64,000 nt of DNA from Nitrosomonas sp. PY1 (GTDB lineage Bacteria > Pseudomonadota > Gammaproteobacteria > Burkholderiales > Nitrosomonadaceae): positions 720,400 through 784,399 of the forward strand of contig NZ_BQXC01000001.1 of the NCBI RefSeq assembly GCF_022836435.1, written 5' to 3'. The stretch's first letter is position 1, and each line of letters begins with the position of its first letter. Shown piece after piece: positions 28,451-37,988 of this stretch. A program made the position numbers and the translations under genes. The notes below the pieces were generated by a model, which was not told the origin of the DNA, made no database searches, and saw nothing but the letters and a program-made list of their open reading frames with translations.

Positions 28451-30499
28451 ATGATAATGACTATTAATAGCGGTATTCGAGAGAAACTATCTCGGTTAGG
28501 TATTAGAAACACACTGGACTTGATTTTGCACTTACCTATTCGCTACGAAGATGAAACGCACTTACTTCTAATAGGAGATTTGTTGCCTGGAAAAACTGCC
28601 CAGATTGAGGGAACCGTTATTCATAATGAAGTGATTATGTGCCCAAGAAGGCAATTGTTATGTCAAGTTGAAGACAGTAGTGGTTCTTTAGTGATGCGTT
28701 TTTTGCATTTCTATACTAGTCAAATCAAAGCCTATGCGGTGGGCAAGCGAGTCAGATTGCTGGGGGAAGTGCGCGATGGGTTTTGGGGAATTGAAATGGT
28801 GCATCCCAAGTGCCGGGTAATTGAGCAGCAGGGAGAGATGCTTGCGGGTGCATTAACACCGATATACGCTACTACAGTAGGCTTAAGTCAAAAGACACTA
28901 AGTAAATTAATTGCACAGGCTTTGCATGATGCCGAACAATCGCGGATTCTGATCGAAACTTTACCTAATTCTATTATTGAGAAACATGGCCTTGTAGGTT
29001 TGTGGGAAAGCATTTCAACTTTGCATTATCCGTTGCCTGATGTTTCACTTGAAATGTTACATTCGCATTCACATCCAGCCTGGCGCCGTATCAAATTTGA
29101 TGAATTACTGGCGCATCAATTGTCGATGCGTATGCACTATCGTAAACGGCGATCTAGTTCTGCTCCTGTATTATCAAAGAAAAATCATTTGATTCAGAGA
29201 TTTATTGAGGGATTACCGTTCACATTAACATCAGCGCAGCATAAGGTCATTGCAGAAATCAGTCAAGATTTGTCGGTAGCATGTCCTATGCATCGCATGC
29301 TGCAAGGTGATGTTGGTAGTGGTAAGACCATTGTCGCAGCAGTAGCGGCATTGCAAGCCATTGAGAGTGATCATCAAGTGGCGATTATGGCGCCAACTGA
29401 GATTCTTGCTGAGCAGCATTTTGAAAAATTATCGGCTTGGCTGACTCCACTTGGAGTCGATGTGATTCGGTTATCAGGTAGTCAGAATAAAAAGCAAAAA
29501 CAGAAAGCTCAAGATGAAATTGCACAAAAAACCGGGTTACTCGTGGTTGGCACGCATACATTATTTCAGGATCGCATAATGTTTTGTCAGCTTGGTTTGG
29601 TTATCATCGATGAGCAGCATCGTTTTGGTGTACAACAGCGCTTGGCGCTACAACTTAAAGGTACGCAATCTAATGTAGTGCCTCATCAATTAATGATGAC
29701 GGCAACTCCCATTCCGCGCACACTTTCAATGAGCTATTATGCGGATCTCGATGTGTCAATCATTGATCAATTGCCACCCGGTCGAGCACCGTTAATTACT
29801 AAATTAATTGCAGACAATCGTCGTGACGAGATTATCGAACGGATACAATATGTTTGTCAGCAAGGTAAGCAAGCTTATTGGGTATGCCCTTTGATTGAAG
29901 AATCCGAGGCATTGCAACTGCAAACAGCGTTGGAAACATATAACAGCTTAAGTAAACTACTACCTAAGCTGGTAATAGGCTTGGTGCATGGGCGTTTATC
30001 ATCCCAGGAAAAGAATGAGGTGGTGAATGCTTTTAAGCAAGGCTGCATTCAATTATTGATTGCAACCACAGTGATTGAGGTTGGTATAGATATTCCCAAT
30101 GCTTCTTTGATGGTGATTGAAAATGCTGAACGTATGGGGTTATCGCAATTACATCAACTGCGCGGTAGAGTGGGGCGTGGATCGGAAACGAGTATTTGCA
30201 TACTAATGTATCGTCAGCCGCTGTCGGAAATTGCTCGGCAGCGGCTTAAAATTATTTTTGAAACTACAGATGGTTTTGAAATTGCGCGACAAGACTTACA
30301 TCTTAGAGGACCGGGAGAGTATCTTGGTGCACGCCAAAGCGGAGTGCCAATGTTACGATTTGCTGATCTAGAGCAGGATTACGATCTGTTGATAGCAGCG
30401 CAATCGGTGGTTGACGAACTACTAAATCACTACCCTGATCTTGCAGAAAAACATATTGATCGCTGGCTGGGGAATAGAGTGGCGTTTTTACGAGTATAA
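28451..30499 (+). CDS. recG: ATP-dependent DNA helicase RecG
   Basis: RecG remodels stalled replication forks and branch points. The 682-residue product has the N-terminal wedge OB-fold (about 40-130), helicase motif I GDVGSGKTIVAA (about 280), motif II DEQHRFGVQQR, motif III MTATPIPRTL, motif V VIEVGIDIPNA and motif VI QLRGRVGRG, then the TRG segment. The length is normal. ATG at 28451 or 28457 could be the start. It ends 342 bases before amoC. Confidence 0.97.
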   Translation: MIMTINSGIREKLSRLGIRNTLDLILHLPIRYEDETHLLLIGDLLPGKTAQIEGTVIHNEVIMCPRRQLLCQVEDSSGSLVMRFLHFYTSQIKAYAVGKRVRLLGEVRDGFWGIEMVHPKCRVIEQQGEMLAGALTPIYATTVGLSQKTLSKLIAQALHDAEQSRILIETLPNSIIEKHGLVGLWESISTLHYPLPDVSLEMLHSHSHPAWRRIKFDELLAHQLSMRMHYRKRRSSSAPVLSKKNHLIQRFIEGLPFTLTSAQHKVIAEISQDLSVACPMHRMLQGDVGSGKTIVAAVAALQAIESDHQVAIMAPTEILAEQHFEKLSAWLTPLGVDVIRLSGSQNKKQKQKAQDEIAQKTGLLVVGTHTLFQDRIMFCQLGLVIIDEQHRFGVQQRLALQLKGTQSNVVPHQLMMTATPIPRTLSMSYYADLDVSIIDQLPPGRAPLITKLIADNRRDEIIERIQYVCQQGKQAYWVCPLIEESEALQLQTALETYNSLSKLLPKLVIGLVHGRLSSQEKNEVVNAFKQGCIQLLIATTVIEVGIDIPNASLMVIENAERMGLSQLHQLRGRVGRGSETSICILMYRQPLSEIARQRLKIIFETTDGFEIARQDLHLRGPGEYLGARQSGVPMLRFADLEQDYDLLIAAQSVVDELLNHYPDLAEKHIDRWLGNRVAFLRV

Positions 30500-30841
30500 A
30501 TGAAATATTTTACATTTAAATTTGAATAAATTTTATTAAAGAGATCAGTCGCTTTGACTTTCTTTTTATCAGTTGTAAATAAAGGGGAATTAGGGGGGGT
30601 GGTAATTAAGTTAAGTTTATAGGACATATTTTATGACAAATAGTTCTTGACGAGTTGGGGGTATGTCGACTAGCCTGGAGGGTGTAGCTGGGTTGGGGGG
30701 AAATATACTCTGATTTAGTTGCTAAAAATTTAAGTATAAGAGCAGTAGAAGATAGAATAATTCGTGAAGAATTAGGTAGTAAGTAATAAAAAAAGAGAGA
30801 GCAGTATATTTAATTAACGAAGAGCGGTAAGGAGGTAGGAT
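30500..30841 (+). promoter_or_regulatory. Upstream control region of the amo operon
   Basis: This 342-base gap has no gene. It begins AT-rich after recG, then has G-runs (near 30588-30600 and 30693-30700). Possible promoter pieces are TTGACT at 30554-30559 with a weak TAAATA at 30576-30581, and a good -10-like TATACT at 30704-30709 without a clear -35 box. It ends with AAGGAGGT at 30829-30836, a perfect ribosome site 5 bases before the amoC ATG. A long leader before amoC is likely. Confidence 0.55.
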
Positions 30842-31651
30842 ATGGCAACGACGTATGGCACGAGTAGTGCGAGTAAGAGTGCTGATTATGACATGTCGCT
30901 GTGGTATGACTCAAAGTACTACAAATTAGGCATGCTGACGATGTTATTGGTAGCGATATTTTGGATATGGTATCAAAGGACATTTGCATATTCGCATGGA
31001 ATGGATTCGATGGAACCTGAGTTTGACAAGGTATGGATGGGTCTGTGGCGAGTACACATGACACTGATGCCGCTGTTTGGGTTAGTGACATGGGGTTGGA
31101 TTCTGAAGACTCGTGATACGAAAGAGCAATTAGACAATTTGGACACCAAGCTGGAGATCAAACGTTATTTTTACTGGATGATGTGGTTGGGTGTTTATTT
31201 GTTTGGTGTTTACTGGGGCGGAAGTTTCTTTACGGAACAAGACGCATCTTGGCACCAAGTGATTATTCGTGACACGAGCTTTACGCCAAGTCACGTAGTG
31301 GTATTTTACGGTTCGTTCCCGATGTACATTGTATGTGGTGTAGCGTCATACTTGTATGCGATGACCCGTCTGCCGCTGTATAGCCGTGGCACATCCTTCC
31401 CGTTGGTGATGGCAATTGCTGGTCCATTGATGATTCTGCCGAACGTAGGGTTGAACGAATGGGGACATGCATTCTGGTTCATGGAAGAATTGTTTAGCGC
31501 GCCATTACACTGGGGCTTTGTGATTCTGGGTTGGGCTGGTTTATTTTCGGGTGGAATTGCAGCACAAATCATTACCCGTTATTCAAACCTGACCGATGTA
31601 ACCTGGAACAATGCTAGCAGAGAAATTCTGAATAACCGCATCGTTCCTTAA
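30842..31651 (+). CDS. amoC: Ammonia monooxygenase subunit C
   Basis: AmoC is a membrane subunit of the copper enzyme that oxidises ammonia to hydroxylamine. The 269-residue product starts [20 protein letters not shown] as in known betaproteobacterial AmoC and has about six membrane helices. The conserved carboxylate and histidine residues of the proposed AmoC copper site lie in the helix segment beginning [17 protein letters not shown] (D...H...H-type pattern). The ribosome site is perfect. A 174-base gap with a strong hairpin separates it from amoA, so amoC may also be expressed as a separate, more abundant message. Confidence 0.98.
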   Translation: MATTYGTSSASKSADYDMSLWYDSKYYKLGMLTMLLVAIFWIWYQRTFAYSHGMDSMEPEFDKVWMGLWRVHMTLMPLFGLVTWGWILKTRDTKEQLDNLDTKLEIKRYFYWMMWLGVYLFGVYWGGSFFTEQDASWHQVIIRDTSFTPSHVVVFYGSFPMYIVCGVASYLYAMTRLPLYSRGTSFPLVMAIAGPLMILPNVGLNEWGHAFWFMEELFSAPLHWGFVILGWAGLFSGGIAAQIITRYSNLTDVTWNNASREILNNRIVP

Positions 31652-31710
31652 ATAAGGAGCACATCGGAGTTTTTCGTTAGGCGACGAAGGGACTTTCGGT
31701 GAAGTGGGTA

Positions 31711-31753
31711 CGTTAGTCTCGTAGGCTAGGGGAAATAATCTACGAGGCTAGCG
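31711..31753 (+). promoter_or_regulatory. Long hairpin between amoC and amoA
   Basis: Bases 31711-31724 pair with 31740-31753 in a 14-bp stem (12 Watson-Crick pairs and two G-U pairs) around a 15-base loop. It is not followed by a T-run. It could be a processing or mRNA-stabilising element, or an attenuator giving more amoC than amoAB transcript. The rest of the 174-base gap shows no gene; GGGAGG at 31815-31820 is the amoA ribosome site. Confidence 0.7.
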
Positions 31754-31825
31754 TAAGAAAAGAATAAATAGGCGCGAGGAAATTGGGTCTATGAATTTAA
31801 ATAAAATGAATATAGGGAGGGTCTA

Positions 31826-32650
31826 GTGAGTAGAACAGACGAAATTATAGCGGCGGCCAAGATGCCACCGGAAGCGGTAAGGATGTCGAGATACATTGAT
31901 GCGGTGTATTTTCCGATTCTGTGTATTCTGTTGGTAGGAACATTCCACATGCACTTTATGCTGTTGGCAGGTGACTGGGATTTTTGGCTTGATTGGAAAG
32001 ATCGTCAATGGTGGCCGGTAGTAACCCCGATTGTGGGCGTTATGTATTGTGCGGCATTGATGTACTATTTGTGGGTAAACTACCGTCTGCCTTTTGGCGC
32101 GACACTGTGTATCGTGTGCCTGTTGGTAGGTGAATGGTTAACCCGTTACTGGGGATTTTACTGGTGGTCACACTATCCACTCAACTTTGTACTGCCATCG
32201 ACCATGATTCCTGGCGCATTGATGTTGGATACGATCATGTTGTTGACAGGTAACTGGTTGATAACCGCGTTATTAGGTGGTGGATTCTGGGGATTGTTTT
32301 TCTACCCAGGCAACTGGCCGATATTTGGCCCGACCCACTTACCAGTGGTAGTAGAAGGCGTACTGTTATCAGTTGCTGACTACACGGGTTTCTTGTATGT
32401 ACGTACTGGTACACCGGAATATGTGCGTTTAATTGAGCAAGGTTCATTGCGTACGTTTGGTGGTCACACGACGGTTATTGCTGCGTTCTTCTCGGCATTC
32501 GTATCGATGTTGATGTTCTGCGTATGGTGGTATTTTGGTAAAGTTTACTGCACCGCTTTCTACTATGTTAAAGGTGAAAGAGGACGTATTTCTATGAAGA
32601 ATGACGTAACTGCTTTTGGTGAAAAAGGCTTTGCACAGGGGATCAAATAA
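31826..32650 (+). CDS. amoA: Ammonia monooxygenase subunit A
   Basis: AmoA is the acetylene-labelled membrane subunit and the standard marker gene of ammonia oxidisers. The 274-residue product starts with GTG (as I recall for N. europaea) 5 bases after GGGAGG and has the hallmark stretches [41 protein letters not shown] and [20 protein letters not shown]. About seven membrane helices are predicted. Differences from N. europaea (for example [17 protein letters not shown] in the middle) suggest another Nitrosomonas lineage. The stop TAA overlaps the amoB ATG by one base. Confidence 0.99.
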   Translation: MSRTDEIIAAAKMPPEAVRMSRYIDAVYFPILCILLVGTFHMHFMLLAGDWDFWLDWKDRQWWPVVTPIVGVMYCAALMYYLWVNYRLPFGATLCIVCLLVGEWLTRYWGFYWWSHYPLNFVLPSTMIPGALMLDTIMLLTGNWLITALLGGGFWGLFFYPGNWPIFGPTHLPVVVEGVLLSVADYTGFLYVRTGTPEYVRLIEQGSLRTFGGHTTVIAAFFSAFVSMLMFCVWWYFGKVYCTAFYYVKGERGRISMKNDVTAFGEKGFAQGIK

Positions 32651-33912
32651 TGAATATGAAAAGCATTTTTAAACTAGGCGTGTTAGGTCTTTACGGAGCT
32701 GCGATAGGTGCGGCATCATTAGCGCTGACGTTGGGCGCTGATGTAAAAACGGCATCGGCACATGGTGAACGTTCGCAAGAGCCGTTTCTTCGGATGCGTA
32801 GTATTCAGTGGTATGACATGAAATGGCAACCGAAAGTCACGAAAGTGAACGACATTGCTACGATGACTGGTAAATTTCACTTGGCAGAAGATTGGCCACG
32901 TGCGGTAGGTAAGCCTGGACGTGCGTTTTTTAACGTGGGCAGTCCGAGTCCGGTGTTTGTACGCTTGAGCACCAAGTTAAATGGTCACCCGACCTTCATA
33001 TCAGGTCCGTTAGAAATTGGACGCGACTATGAATTTGAAGTGAAACTGAAAGCACGGATACCTGGACGCCATCATATGCATGCGATGGTAAACGTGAAAG
33101 ACGCGGGTCCGATTGCAGGTCCTGCATCTTGGATGAACATTTCAGGTAGCTGGGATGACTTTACCAATCCGATTACCACATTAACGGGTAAAAACATTGA
33201 TCTGGAAACTTTCAATTTCAGCAATGGTGTATTCTGGCACTTGGTATGGTTGGGTCTTGGCTGCTTCTGGATTGGCTACTTTGTAGCGAAACCGATGTTC
33301 TTGCCACGTAGTCGGGTATTGTTGGCGTATGGAGACGAATTGCTGACATCACCGACGGACAGGAAATTTGGTCTTGCGATGGCGATTCTGACCTGTGCGA
33401 TTGTATGGGGTGGATATCGTTATACAGAAACGGTTCATCCGTACACGGTACCGATTCAAGCGGGTGAATCTAAAGTAGAGCCATTACCGATTGCACCGAA
33501 TCCGGTAGCGATTAAAGTTACGCATGCGAACTATGACGTACCTGGACGTGCGTTGCGCGTTACGATGGAAATTACCAACAATGGTGACTCACCGGTTAGT
33601 ATTGGGGAGTTCACTACAGCGGGTGTTCGTTTTGTTAACAAACTGGGTCAAACACATTTAGATCCGGACTATCCGAGAGAATTGGTTGCGACTGGTTTAT
33701 CGATGGATGATGACAGAGCGATTCAACCTGGTGAAACACGTGAAGTTAAGATGGAAGCCAAAGATGCGTTATGGGAAGTACAACGTTTGATGGCGTTATT
33801 GGGTGATCCTGAAAGCCGTTTTGGTGGATTGCTGATGACTTGGGATGACAGTGGTACACGTTATATTAACAGTATTGCGGGAGCCGTTATTCCAGTGTTT
33901 ACCAAACTATAA
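32650..33912 (+). CDS. amoB: Ammonia monooxygenase subunit B
   Basis: AmoB is mainly periplasmic, with two cupredoxin-like domains. The 420-residue product has a signal segment (about 9-36) ending [10 protein letters not shown], so the mature protein starts with the copper-binding histidine; the second site is the HHMHAM motif (about residue 137-142). Two membrane helices (about 195-215 and 235-255) link the cupredoxin domains. The coding start overlaps the amoA stop (TAATG), coupling translation. A strong terminator follows at 33946. Confidence 0.98.
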   Translation: MNMKSIFKLGVLGLYGAAIGAASLALTLGADVKTASAHGERSQEPFLRMRSIQWYDMKWQPKVTKVNDIATMTGKFHLAEDWPRAVGKPGRAFFNVGSPSPVFVRLSTKLNGHPTFISGPLEIGRDYEFEVKLKARIPGRHHMHAMVNVKDAGPIAGPASWMNISGSWDDFTNPITTLTGKNIDLETFNFSNGVFWHLVWLGLGCFWIGYFVAKPMFLPRSRVLLAYGDELLTSPTDRKFGLAMAILTCAIVWGGYRYTETVHPYTVPIQAGESKVEPLPIAPNPVAIKVTHANYDVPGRALRVTMEITNNGDSPVSIGEFTTAGVRFVNKLGQTHLDPDYPRELVATGLSMDDDRAIQPGETREVKMEAKDALWEVQRLMALLGDPESRFGGLLMTWDDSGTRYINSIAGAVIPVFTKL

Positions 33913-33945
33913 TCGAAGATAGATTGGTTTAGGTTTAAACACAAA

Positions 33946-33992
33946 GCGCCGGTACACCGCTGTCGAAAGACAGATAGGGTACCGGCGTTTTT
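33946..33992 (+). terminator. Rho-independent terminator after amoB
   Basis: GCGCCGGTAC (from 33946) pairs with GTACCGGCG (33979-33987), followed by TTTTT. Inside is a second hairpin, CTGTC-GAAA-GACAG (33960-33973), with a GNRA loop. This is a strong end signal that separates amoCAB from amoED, with read-through possible. Confidence 0.88.
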
Positions 33993-34087
33993 ATCGATGT
34001 AAGAGAAAAATAGAAGAAAGAAAATATAAACGAAAGTACTAGATGCAAATAAGAAAAATAAAGTACTTAAGCACAGGAGGATCTGTT

Positions 34088-34672
34088 GTGACTAGGCAGA
34101 AAATATGGACAGGGATTTCTGTATTTATTTTTGCCATGGTATTTTATACAAGTACAGTACAAGCACATGGTAAAGTAGCGATAGAAGAAGACAGTTGTAT
34201 GCGTCGAATTGGCGAGAATATGATTCACTTAAGCACCTATCAACCGCAGATTGATGAAGAAGGACACTACTGCACCGACATACCAAAGATAGGCAACAGC
34301 ATATTGGTAATAGATTTGGTTGATCCATCGCTACGGGATATGCCGATAGGGATCAAAATAGTCAAAGGCAGCAGCGTTAATGAAGGTGAAACGGTAAAGC
34401 ATATTCAACCTGCATTATACGAAGATGGCGTCATTAGTACACAAAGCAGTTTCGATCAAGGGAAATATCTGGTGCTAATCACAGCCGAAGGGGTTCCGCC
34501 GCTCAATTATGAATACCACTTACGGGTAGAAATGGTCAATTATGCCAATGTATTTAGGGCATCGATTGGACCGATTGTGGCGTTATTGCTTACGACGCTG
34601 CTAGGGTATAAACTTTTCAAATCGAAACGGTTTAGAAGCTGGTTGGCCAACCGGGGATCAAAAAAAAATTAG
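34088..34672 (+). CDS. amoE: AmoE, periplasmic membrane-anchored protein of the amo cluster
   Basis: AmoE (orf5 in older papers) is found next to amoCAB in ammonia oxidisers; its exact role is unknown, probably enzyme maturation or copper handling. From GTG 34088, 7 bases after AGGAGG (34075-34080), the 194-residue product has a signal peptide ending VQAHGK, a domain with conserved cysteines (EEDSCMRRIGENMIHLSTYQP and EEGHYCTDIPKIGNS), and a C-terminal membrane helix (about 165-185) with a basic tail. It is a clear paralogue of AmoD directly downstream. An ATG-started longer frame from 34043 lacks a ribosome site. Confidence 0.9.
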   Translation: MTRQKIWTGISVFIFAMVFYTSTVQAHGKVAIEEDSCMRRIGENMIHLSTYQPQIDEEGHYCTDIPKIGNSILVIDLVDPSLRDMPIGIKIVKGSSVNEGETVKHIQPALYEDGVISTQSSFDQGKYLVLITAEGVPPLNYEYHLRVEMVNYANVFRASIGPIVALLLTTLLGYKLFKSKRFRSWLANRGSKKN

Positions 34673-34751
34673 AGAATCATCAGCATTAGGTAAGAGTAAG
34701 AGAACTGAGATTAACAAAGCAACTAATACATTAACAACAGGAAGATTAATA

Positions 34752-35327
34752 ATGTCAGGAAGAATCGCAACAATAAAGCAAGCATTATTAGCAGTATTAC
34801 TTACAGCGGGAATAGCAATGACAGGGCAAGTACAAGCGCATGGTGGCTTGGCACTTGCGGAGGACATGTGTGTTTTGACGGTAGGGCCATACCGGATGCA
34901 TTTTACTGGATACCAACCACTGTCGCAGGAAGAAGAATTCTGTGAAGACATACCGGAAGTAGGCAAGACCGTAATTGCATTGGATTATATACAAGAAGAA
35001 TTACGGCCGCTCACTACTGAGGTTCGCATCATACGAGATACTGGATCGGAAGAAAACTTGGATGAGATCACGGTGTTTCATTTGCCACCGAAAGTCTATC
35101 CATCTGCATCGATTTCAGTGGATCACACCTTTCCAGAGAAGGGTAAGTTTGTGGGGTTGGTCACTGTAACGGGTGGGGCACAAGACTATATATCACGTTT
35201 TCCGTTTTCTGTCGGAGAAGGGCGTCCTACACCGAAGTCAGCCATTATTGCTCCTATTGTGCTAGTTATTGCCGTGGTAGCGTTCTTCTTGATGCGTAAA
35301 AAGAAGAATAATTCCGCAGCAGCTTAA
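34752..35327 (+). CDS. amoD: AmoD, periplasmic membrane-anchored protein of the amo cluster
   Basis: AmoD (orf4 in older papers) belongs to the AmoD/PmoD group, for which copper binding has been reported in methane oxidisers. The 191-residue product has a signal peptide ending VQAHGG, the cysteine-containing core (AEDMCVLTVGPYRMHFTGYQP, EEEFCEDIPEVGKT), and a single C-terminal membrane helix followed by RKKKNNS. The same layout as AmoE points to an old tandem duplication. A terminator lies between it and copC. Confidence 0.92.
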   Translation: MSGRIATIKQALLAVLLTAGIAMTGQVQAHGGLALAEDMCVLTVGPYRMHFTGYQPLSQEEEFCEDIPEVGKTVIALDYIQEELRPLTTEVRIIRDTGSEENLDEITVFHLPPKVYPSASISVDHTFPEKGKFVGLVTVTGGAQDYISRFPFSVGEGRPTPKSAIIAPIVLVIAVVAFFLMRKKKNNSAAA

Positions 35328-35366
35328 AGAGAAATAGCTTCAGTAATAAGTCAGTAAATATCTATT

Positions 35367-35401
35367 AAAGACAAGCTCAATCTAATATTGAACTTGTCTT
35401 T
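35367..35401 (+). terminator. Terminator after amoD
   Basis: A 15-position stem (35367-35381 with 35387-35401, one mismatch) with a five-base loop; the arms begin AAAG and end CTTT, giving A- and T-rich flanks. It can end transcripts of amoED before copC. Confidence 0.75.
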
Positions 35402-35465
35402 AAATACTTCATCGTATTTTAGAAGTATTCTAGATAATCATTAAACAAAATAAATAGAGGTTATT

Positions 35466-35876
35466 GTGAAGAATAATAATATTCAATCGAAATCATTTAC
35501 TATTAGTCAAACAGTCTTTTTATTAATGGCTATATTATTGCTATTGTGGCACTCGAATCCGGTAATGGCGCATGCGGCATTAGTAAAATCTGATCCGCCT
35601 CGCCGAGCTACACTTTCAGCTTCACCTAAGCAAATACAATTATGGTTCAATGAAAAAATTGAAGGGGCTTATGCATCAGTTGTGTTACTGGATTCCAACA
35701 AAAAAGCTTTGACGGAAAATAATCCCGAGGTTGTCGCTGATGATCCAAAATCACTAGTACTTAGTATTCCGGAAATTGGTACCGGAAAATATACAATACA
35801 ATATCGTGTGATGTCTGTTGACGGTCATGTGATTGAATCCAGTTTTGATTTTAATGTCAAAAATAAAACTCCGTAA
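35466..35876 (+). CDS. copC: Copper-binding periplasmic protein CopC
   Basis: CopC binds copper in the periplasm. The 136-residue product starts with GTG after TAGAGG, has a signal peptide (about 12-36), and the mature protein begins at or near HAALVKSDPPRRATLSASP, giving the N-terminal histidine brace; the second ligand histidine is in MSVDGHVIESSFDF. The beta-barrel length is normal. It runs 6 bases before copD, and lies directly after amoED, which fits a service role for the copper enzyme. Confidence 0.94.
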   Translation: MKNNNIQSKSFTISQTVFLLMAILLLLWHSNPVMAHAALVKSDPPRRATLSASPKQIQLWFNEKIEGAYASVVLLDSNKKALTENNPEVVADDPKSLVLSIPEIGTGKYTIQYRVMSVDGHVIESSFDFNVKNKTP

Positions 35877-35882
35877 GTAAGT

Positions 35883-37919
35883 ATGGTAGAGATTGTTGCT
35901 GCATTTGCGCGTTGGTTACAAATTGCTGCAAATTTCGTACTTCTTGGAAGCTATGTTTTTCTGATTATTGCTGACAGTAGCATAGGAAGAAGTACAATCA
36001 GTGAAAGACCATGGATAGAGAAGTTGCAGCGCTTTTTTCCATGGATGGCTGCGTGTGTTTCAGTAGGGTTAGTCATAATAATGGCGTGTACCCTTGTACA
36101 AATAACCGGAAACACTGGTAGTTTATGGCAGCTCGATAAATGGTCGTCAATTGTAATTGATACCCATGCAGGTCAAATTTGGATTTTGCGAGTAGCGCTT
36201 TCCATTCTGTTGCTAGTTCTAGTTCTTTATTCACATAAAATTTCAAGAAGTATTTGGCGGCATGCTAGTTGCGCAATGGTTGCAGCATTGCCGCTCATTG
36301 CCGGTACGTTTGCAAGCCATGTGGCATTGGAAGCACCGACATTTACGACGGTGCTACCTTATGCAATCCATGTTGTATTAGCAGGTGTATGGCTTGGCGC
36401 ATTGCCTGCTTTCTTGCTGTTAGTATATGAGAAAAAGGAGTTTATATCACTTAAGTTATCAGAAAAATCAGAATTATCTTCGGTTTTGAATAATTTTTCC
36501 TCGGTAATTTTTCCGGTGATGCTATTGATTATTCTGACAGGCATCGTGGTAAGCGATCATATTTTTGATGGATATTATGCTGCATTGGTAGCAACGCCTT
36601 ATGGTTGGTTACTGAGCAGTAAAATTTTGTTGCTAGGTGTAATTCTCTTAATCGCTGAGAGAGTTCGTTCAAAGTGGTTGCCAGCATTAAATCAAAATAA
36701 TCAAATGTCTGTTAACGTGGCAAGTACAGAAAACCTAAGGAAGTGGGTTGGTATCGAATTTTTGTTGGCATTGATACTTTTATTGTTAGCAACGCTCCTA
36801 ACGAATTCTGTGCCTGTAAAAAACCTCAATATTGAAGAATGGCCATTACCCTTTCGATTTTCAATTGTGGCAACGTGGAGTCTGCCCAATGTGGAGCTGC
36901 AAGCATGGACAGGATTGGTCATCGTGTTTGTTGCTTTTGGATTGTTTTTATGGGGACGACTTCATCAATGGAAAGTAAAGCAATTAACTATTACAGTATT
37001 TTTAATTTTGGCGGGCGCGATGCTTGCTTTGCAAGCAATTACAATTCGCGCTTATCCTGAAACATACCGTAAACCGGGGGAGTCATTTAGTGCAGTTTCT
37101 ATTGCAAATGGCGCCAATCTGTTTTCTGAAAATTGTGTCGAATGTCACGGCGTACAAGGAAAAGGTAATGGAATTAAATCTCGTACACTATCCACTAAGC
37201 TACCGGATTTATTGATGGAGCCGCATACTATAGAGCATACACCGGGTGATTTTTATCATTGGATTACTTATGGTATGGAAAATACGGATATGCCAGGGTA
37301 TGTGGAGAAGTTATCAAACGAAGATCGTTGGGATTTGGTGAATTTCATTCATGCTCTATCGCGGGGATATCAGTCTAGAATTTTGTCACCCACAGTGATT
37401 CCAGGCAAAGCATTCATTCAACCCCCCGTATTTTTTTATGGAACACAAGATGGAAATAGCCGAACACTGCAAGATTTTCGCGATGATAAAACGGTGTTAC
37501 TAGTGATATTTTCATGGCCGCTATCTGAAGCTCGGATGAATCAGCTAAAAACGACCTATAATCAACTGGTGGATCAAAATGTAACTGTTATAGCAGTGCC
37601 ATCCAATGAACTGAATGACGCTACAAAGGAATTCTTATCGAATGAATTTCCATTTGATATTGTCGTGCAAGGATCATCCGAGATAGTGACTAGCTATGCA
37701 TTATCACGTCGAACTATTTATTATCCCGATATTATTGGTCGCGGCTCCGATTATGATCATATGGAGTTTCTAATTGATCGTTATGGGTACTTGCGTGCAC
37801 GCTGGATTCCATCAATAGATGAAAAAGGCTGGAATGATGTTGATTTACTAAATCAACAATTAACTTTGTTGGATCGCGAGGAACTGGAAGTTTCACCAGC
37901 AAAAGACTATGTGCAGTAA
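35883..37919 (+). CDS. copD: CopD-family copper protein fused to a cytochrome c and a thioredoxin-like domain
   Basis: The 678-residue protein joins three parts. Residues about 1-390 form a CopD-type membrane domain with eight to ten helices, including conserved histidines (SHVALEAP, YAIHVVLAGVWLGALPAF). Residues about 400-500 are a c-type cytochrome: heme motif CVECHG near residue 418 and a likely axial Met in NTDMPGYVEK. Residues about 515-660 have a redoxin-like fold (DDKTVLLVIFSWP, VTVIAVPSNE, FLIDRYGYLRARWIP) but no CxxC. Ordinary CopD is about 300 residues, so this is a fusion. The order after copC suggests copper import or redox conditioning of copper for the monooxygenase; this is inference. 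Confidence 0.9.
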   Translation: MVEIVAAFARWLQIAANFVLLGSYVFLIIADSSIGRSTISERPWIEKLQRFFPWMAACVSVGLVIIMACTLVQITGNTGSLWQLDKWSSIVIDTHAGQIWILRVALSILLLVLVLYSHKISRSIWRHASCAMVAALPLIAGTFASHVALEAPTFTTVLPYAIHVVLAGVWLGALPAFLLLVYEKKEFISLKLSEKSELSSVLNNFSSVIFPVMLLIILTGIVVSDHIFDGYYAALVATPYGWLLSSKILLLGVILLIAERVRSKWLPALNQNNQMSVNVASTENLRKWVGIEFLLALILLLLATLLTNSVPVKNLNIEEWPLPFRFSIVATWSLPNVELQAWTGLVIVFVAFGLFLWGRLHQWKVKQLTITVFLILAGAMLALQAITIRAYPETYRKPGESFSAVSIANGANLFSENCVECHGVQGKGNGIKSRTLSTKLPDLLMEPHTIEHTPGDFYHWITYGMENTDMPGYVEKLSNEDRWDLVNFIHALSRGYQSRILSPTVIPGKAFIQPPVFFYGTQDGNSRTLQDFRDDKTVLLVIFSWPLSEARMNQLKTTYNQLVDQNVTVIAVPSNELNDATKEFLSNEFPFDIVVQGSSEIVTSYALSRRTIYYPDIIGRGSDYDHMEFLIDRYGYLRARWIPSIDEKGWNDVDLLNQQLTLLDREELEVSPAKDYVQ

Positions 37920-37943
37920 TGCAAGCAAACCCACCCTTAAATA

Positions 37944-37976
37944 GCGAAGGTATCTCAAAGAGAGATCTACCTTCGC
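37944..37976. terminator. Hairpin between convergent copD and porin genes
   Basis: GCGAAGGTA (37944-37952) pairs with TACCTTCGC (37968-37976); an inner TCTC/GAGA pairing extends it. It lies between converging genes and could stop transcripts from both sides, although neither side has a clear T-run. Confidence 0.55.
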
Positions 37977-37988
37977 CATAGGTTCCTA

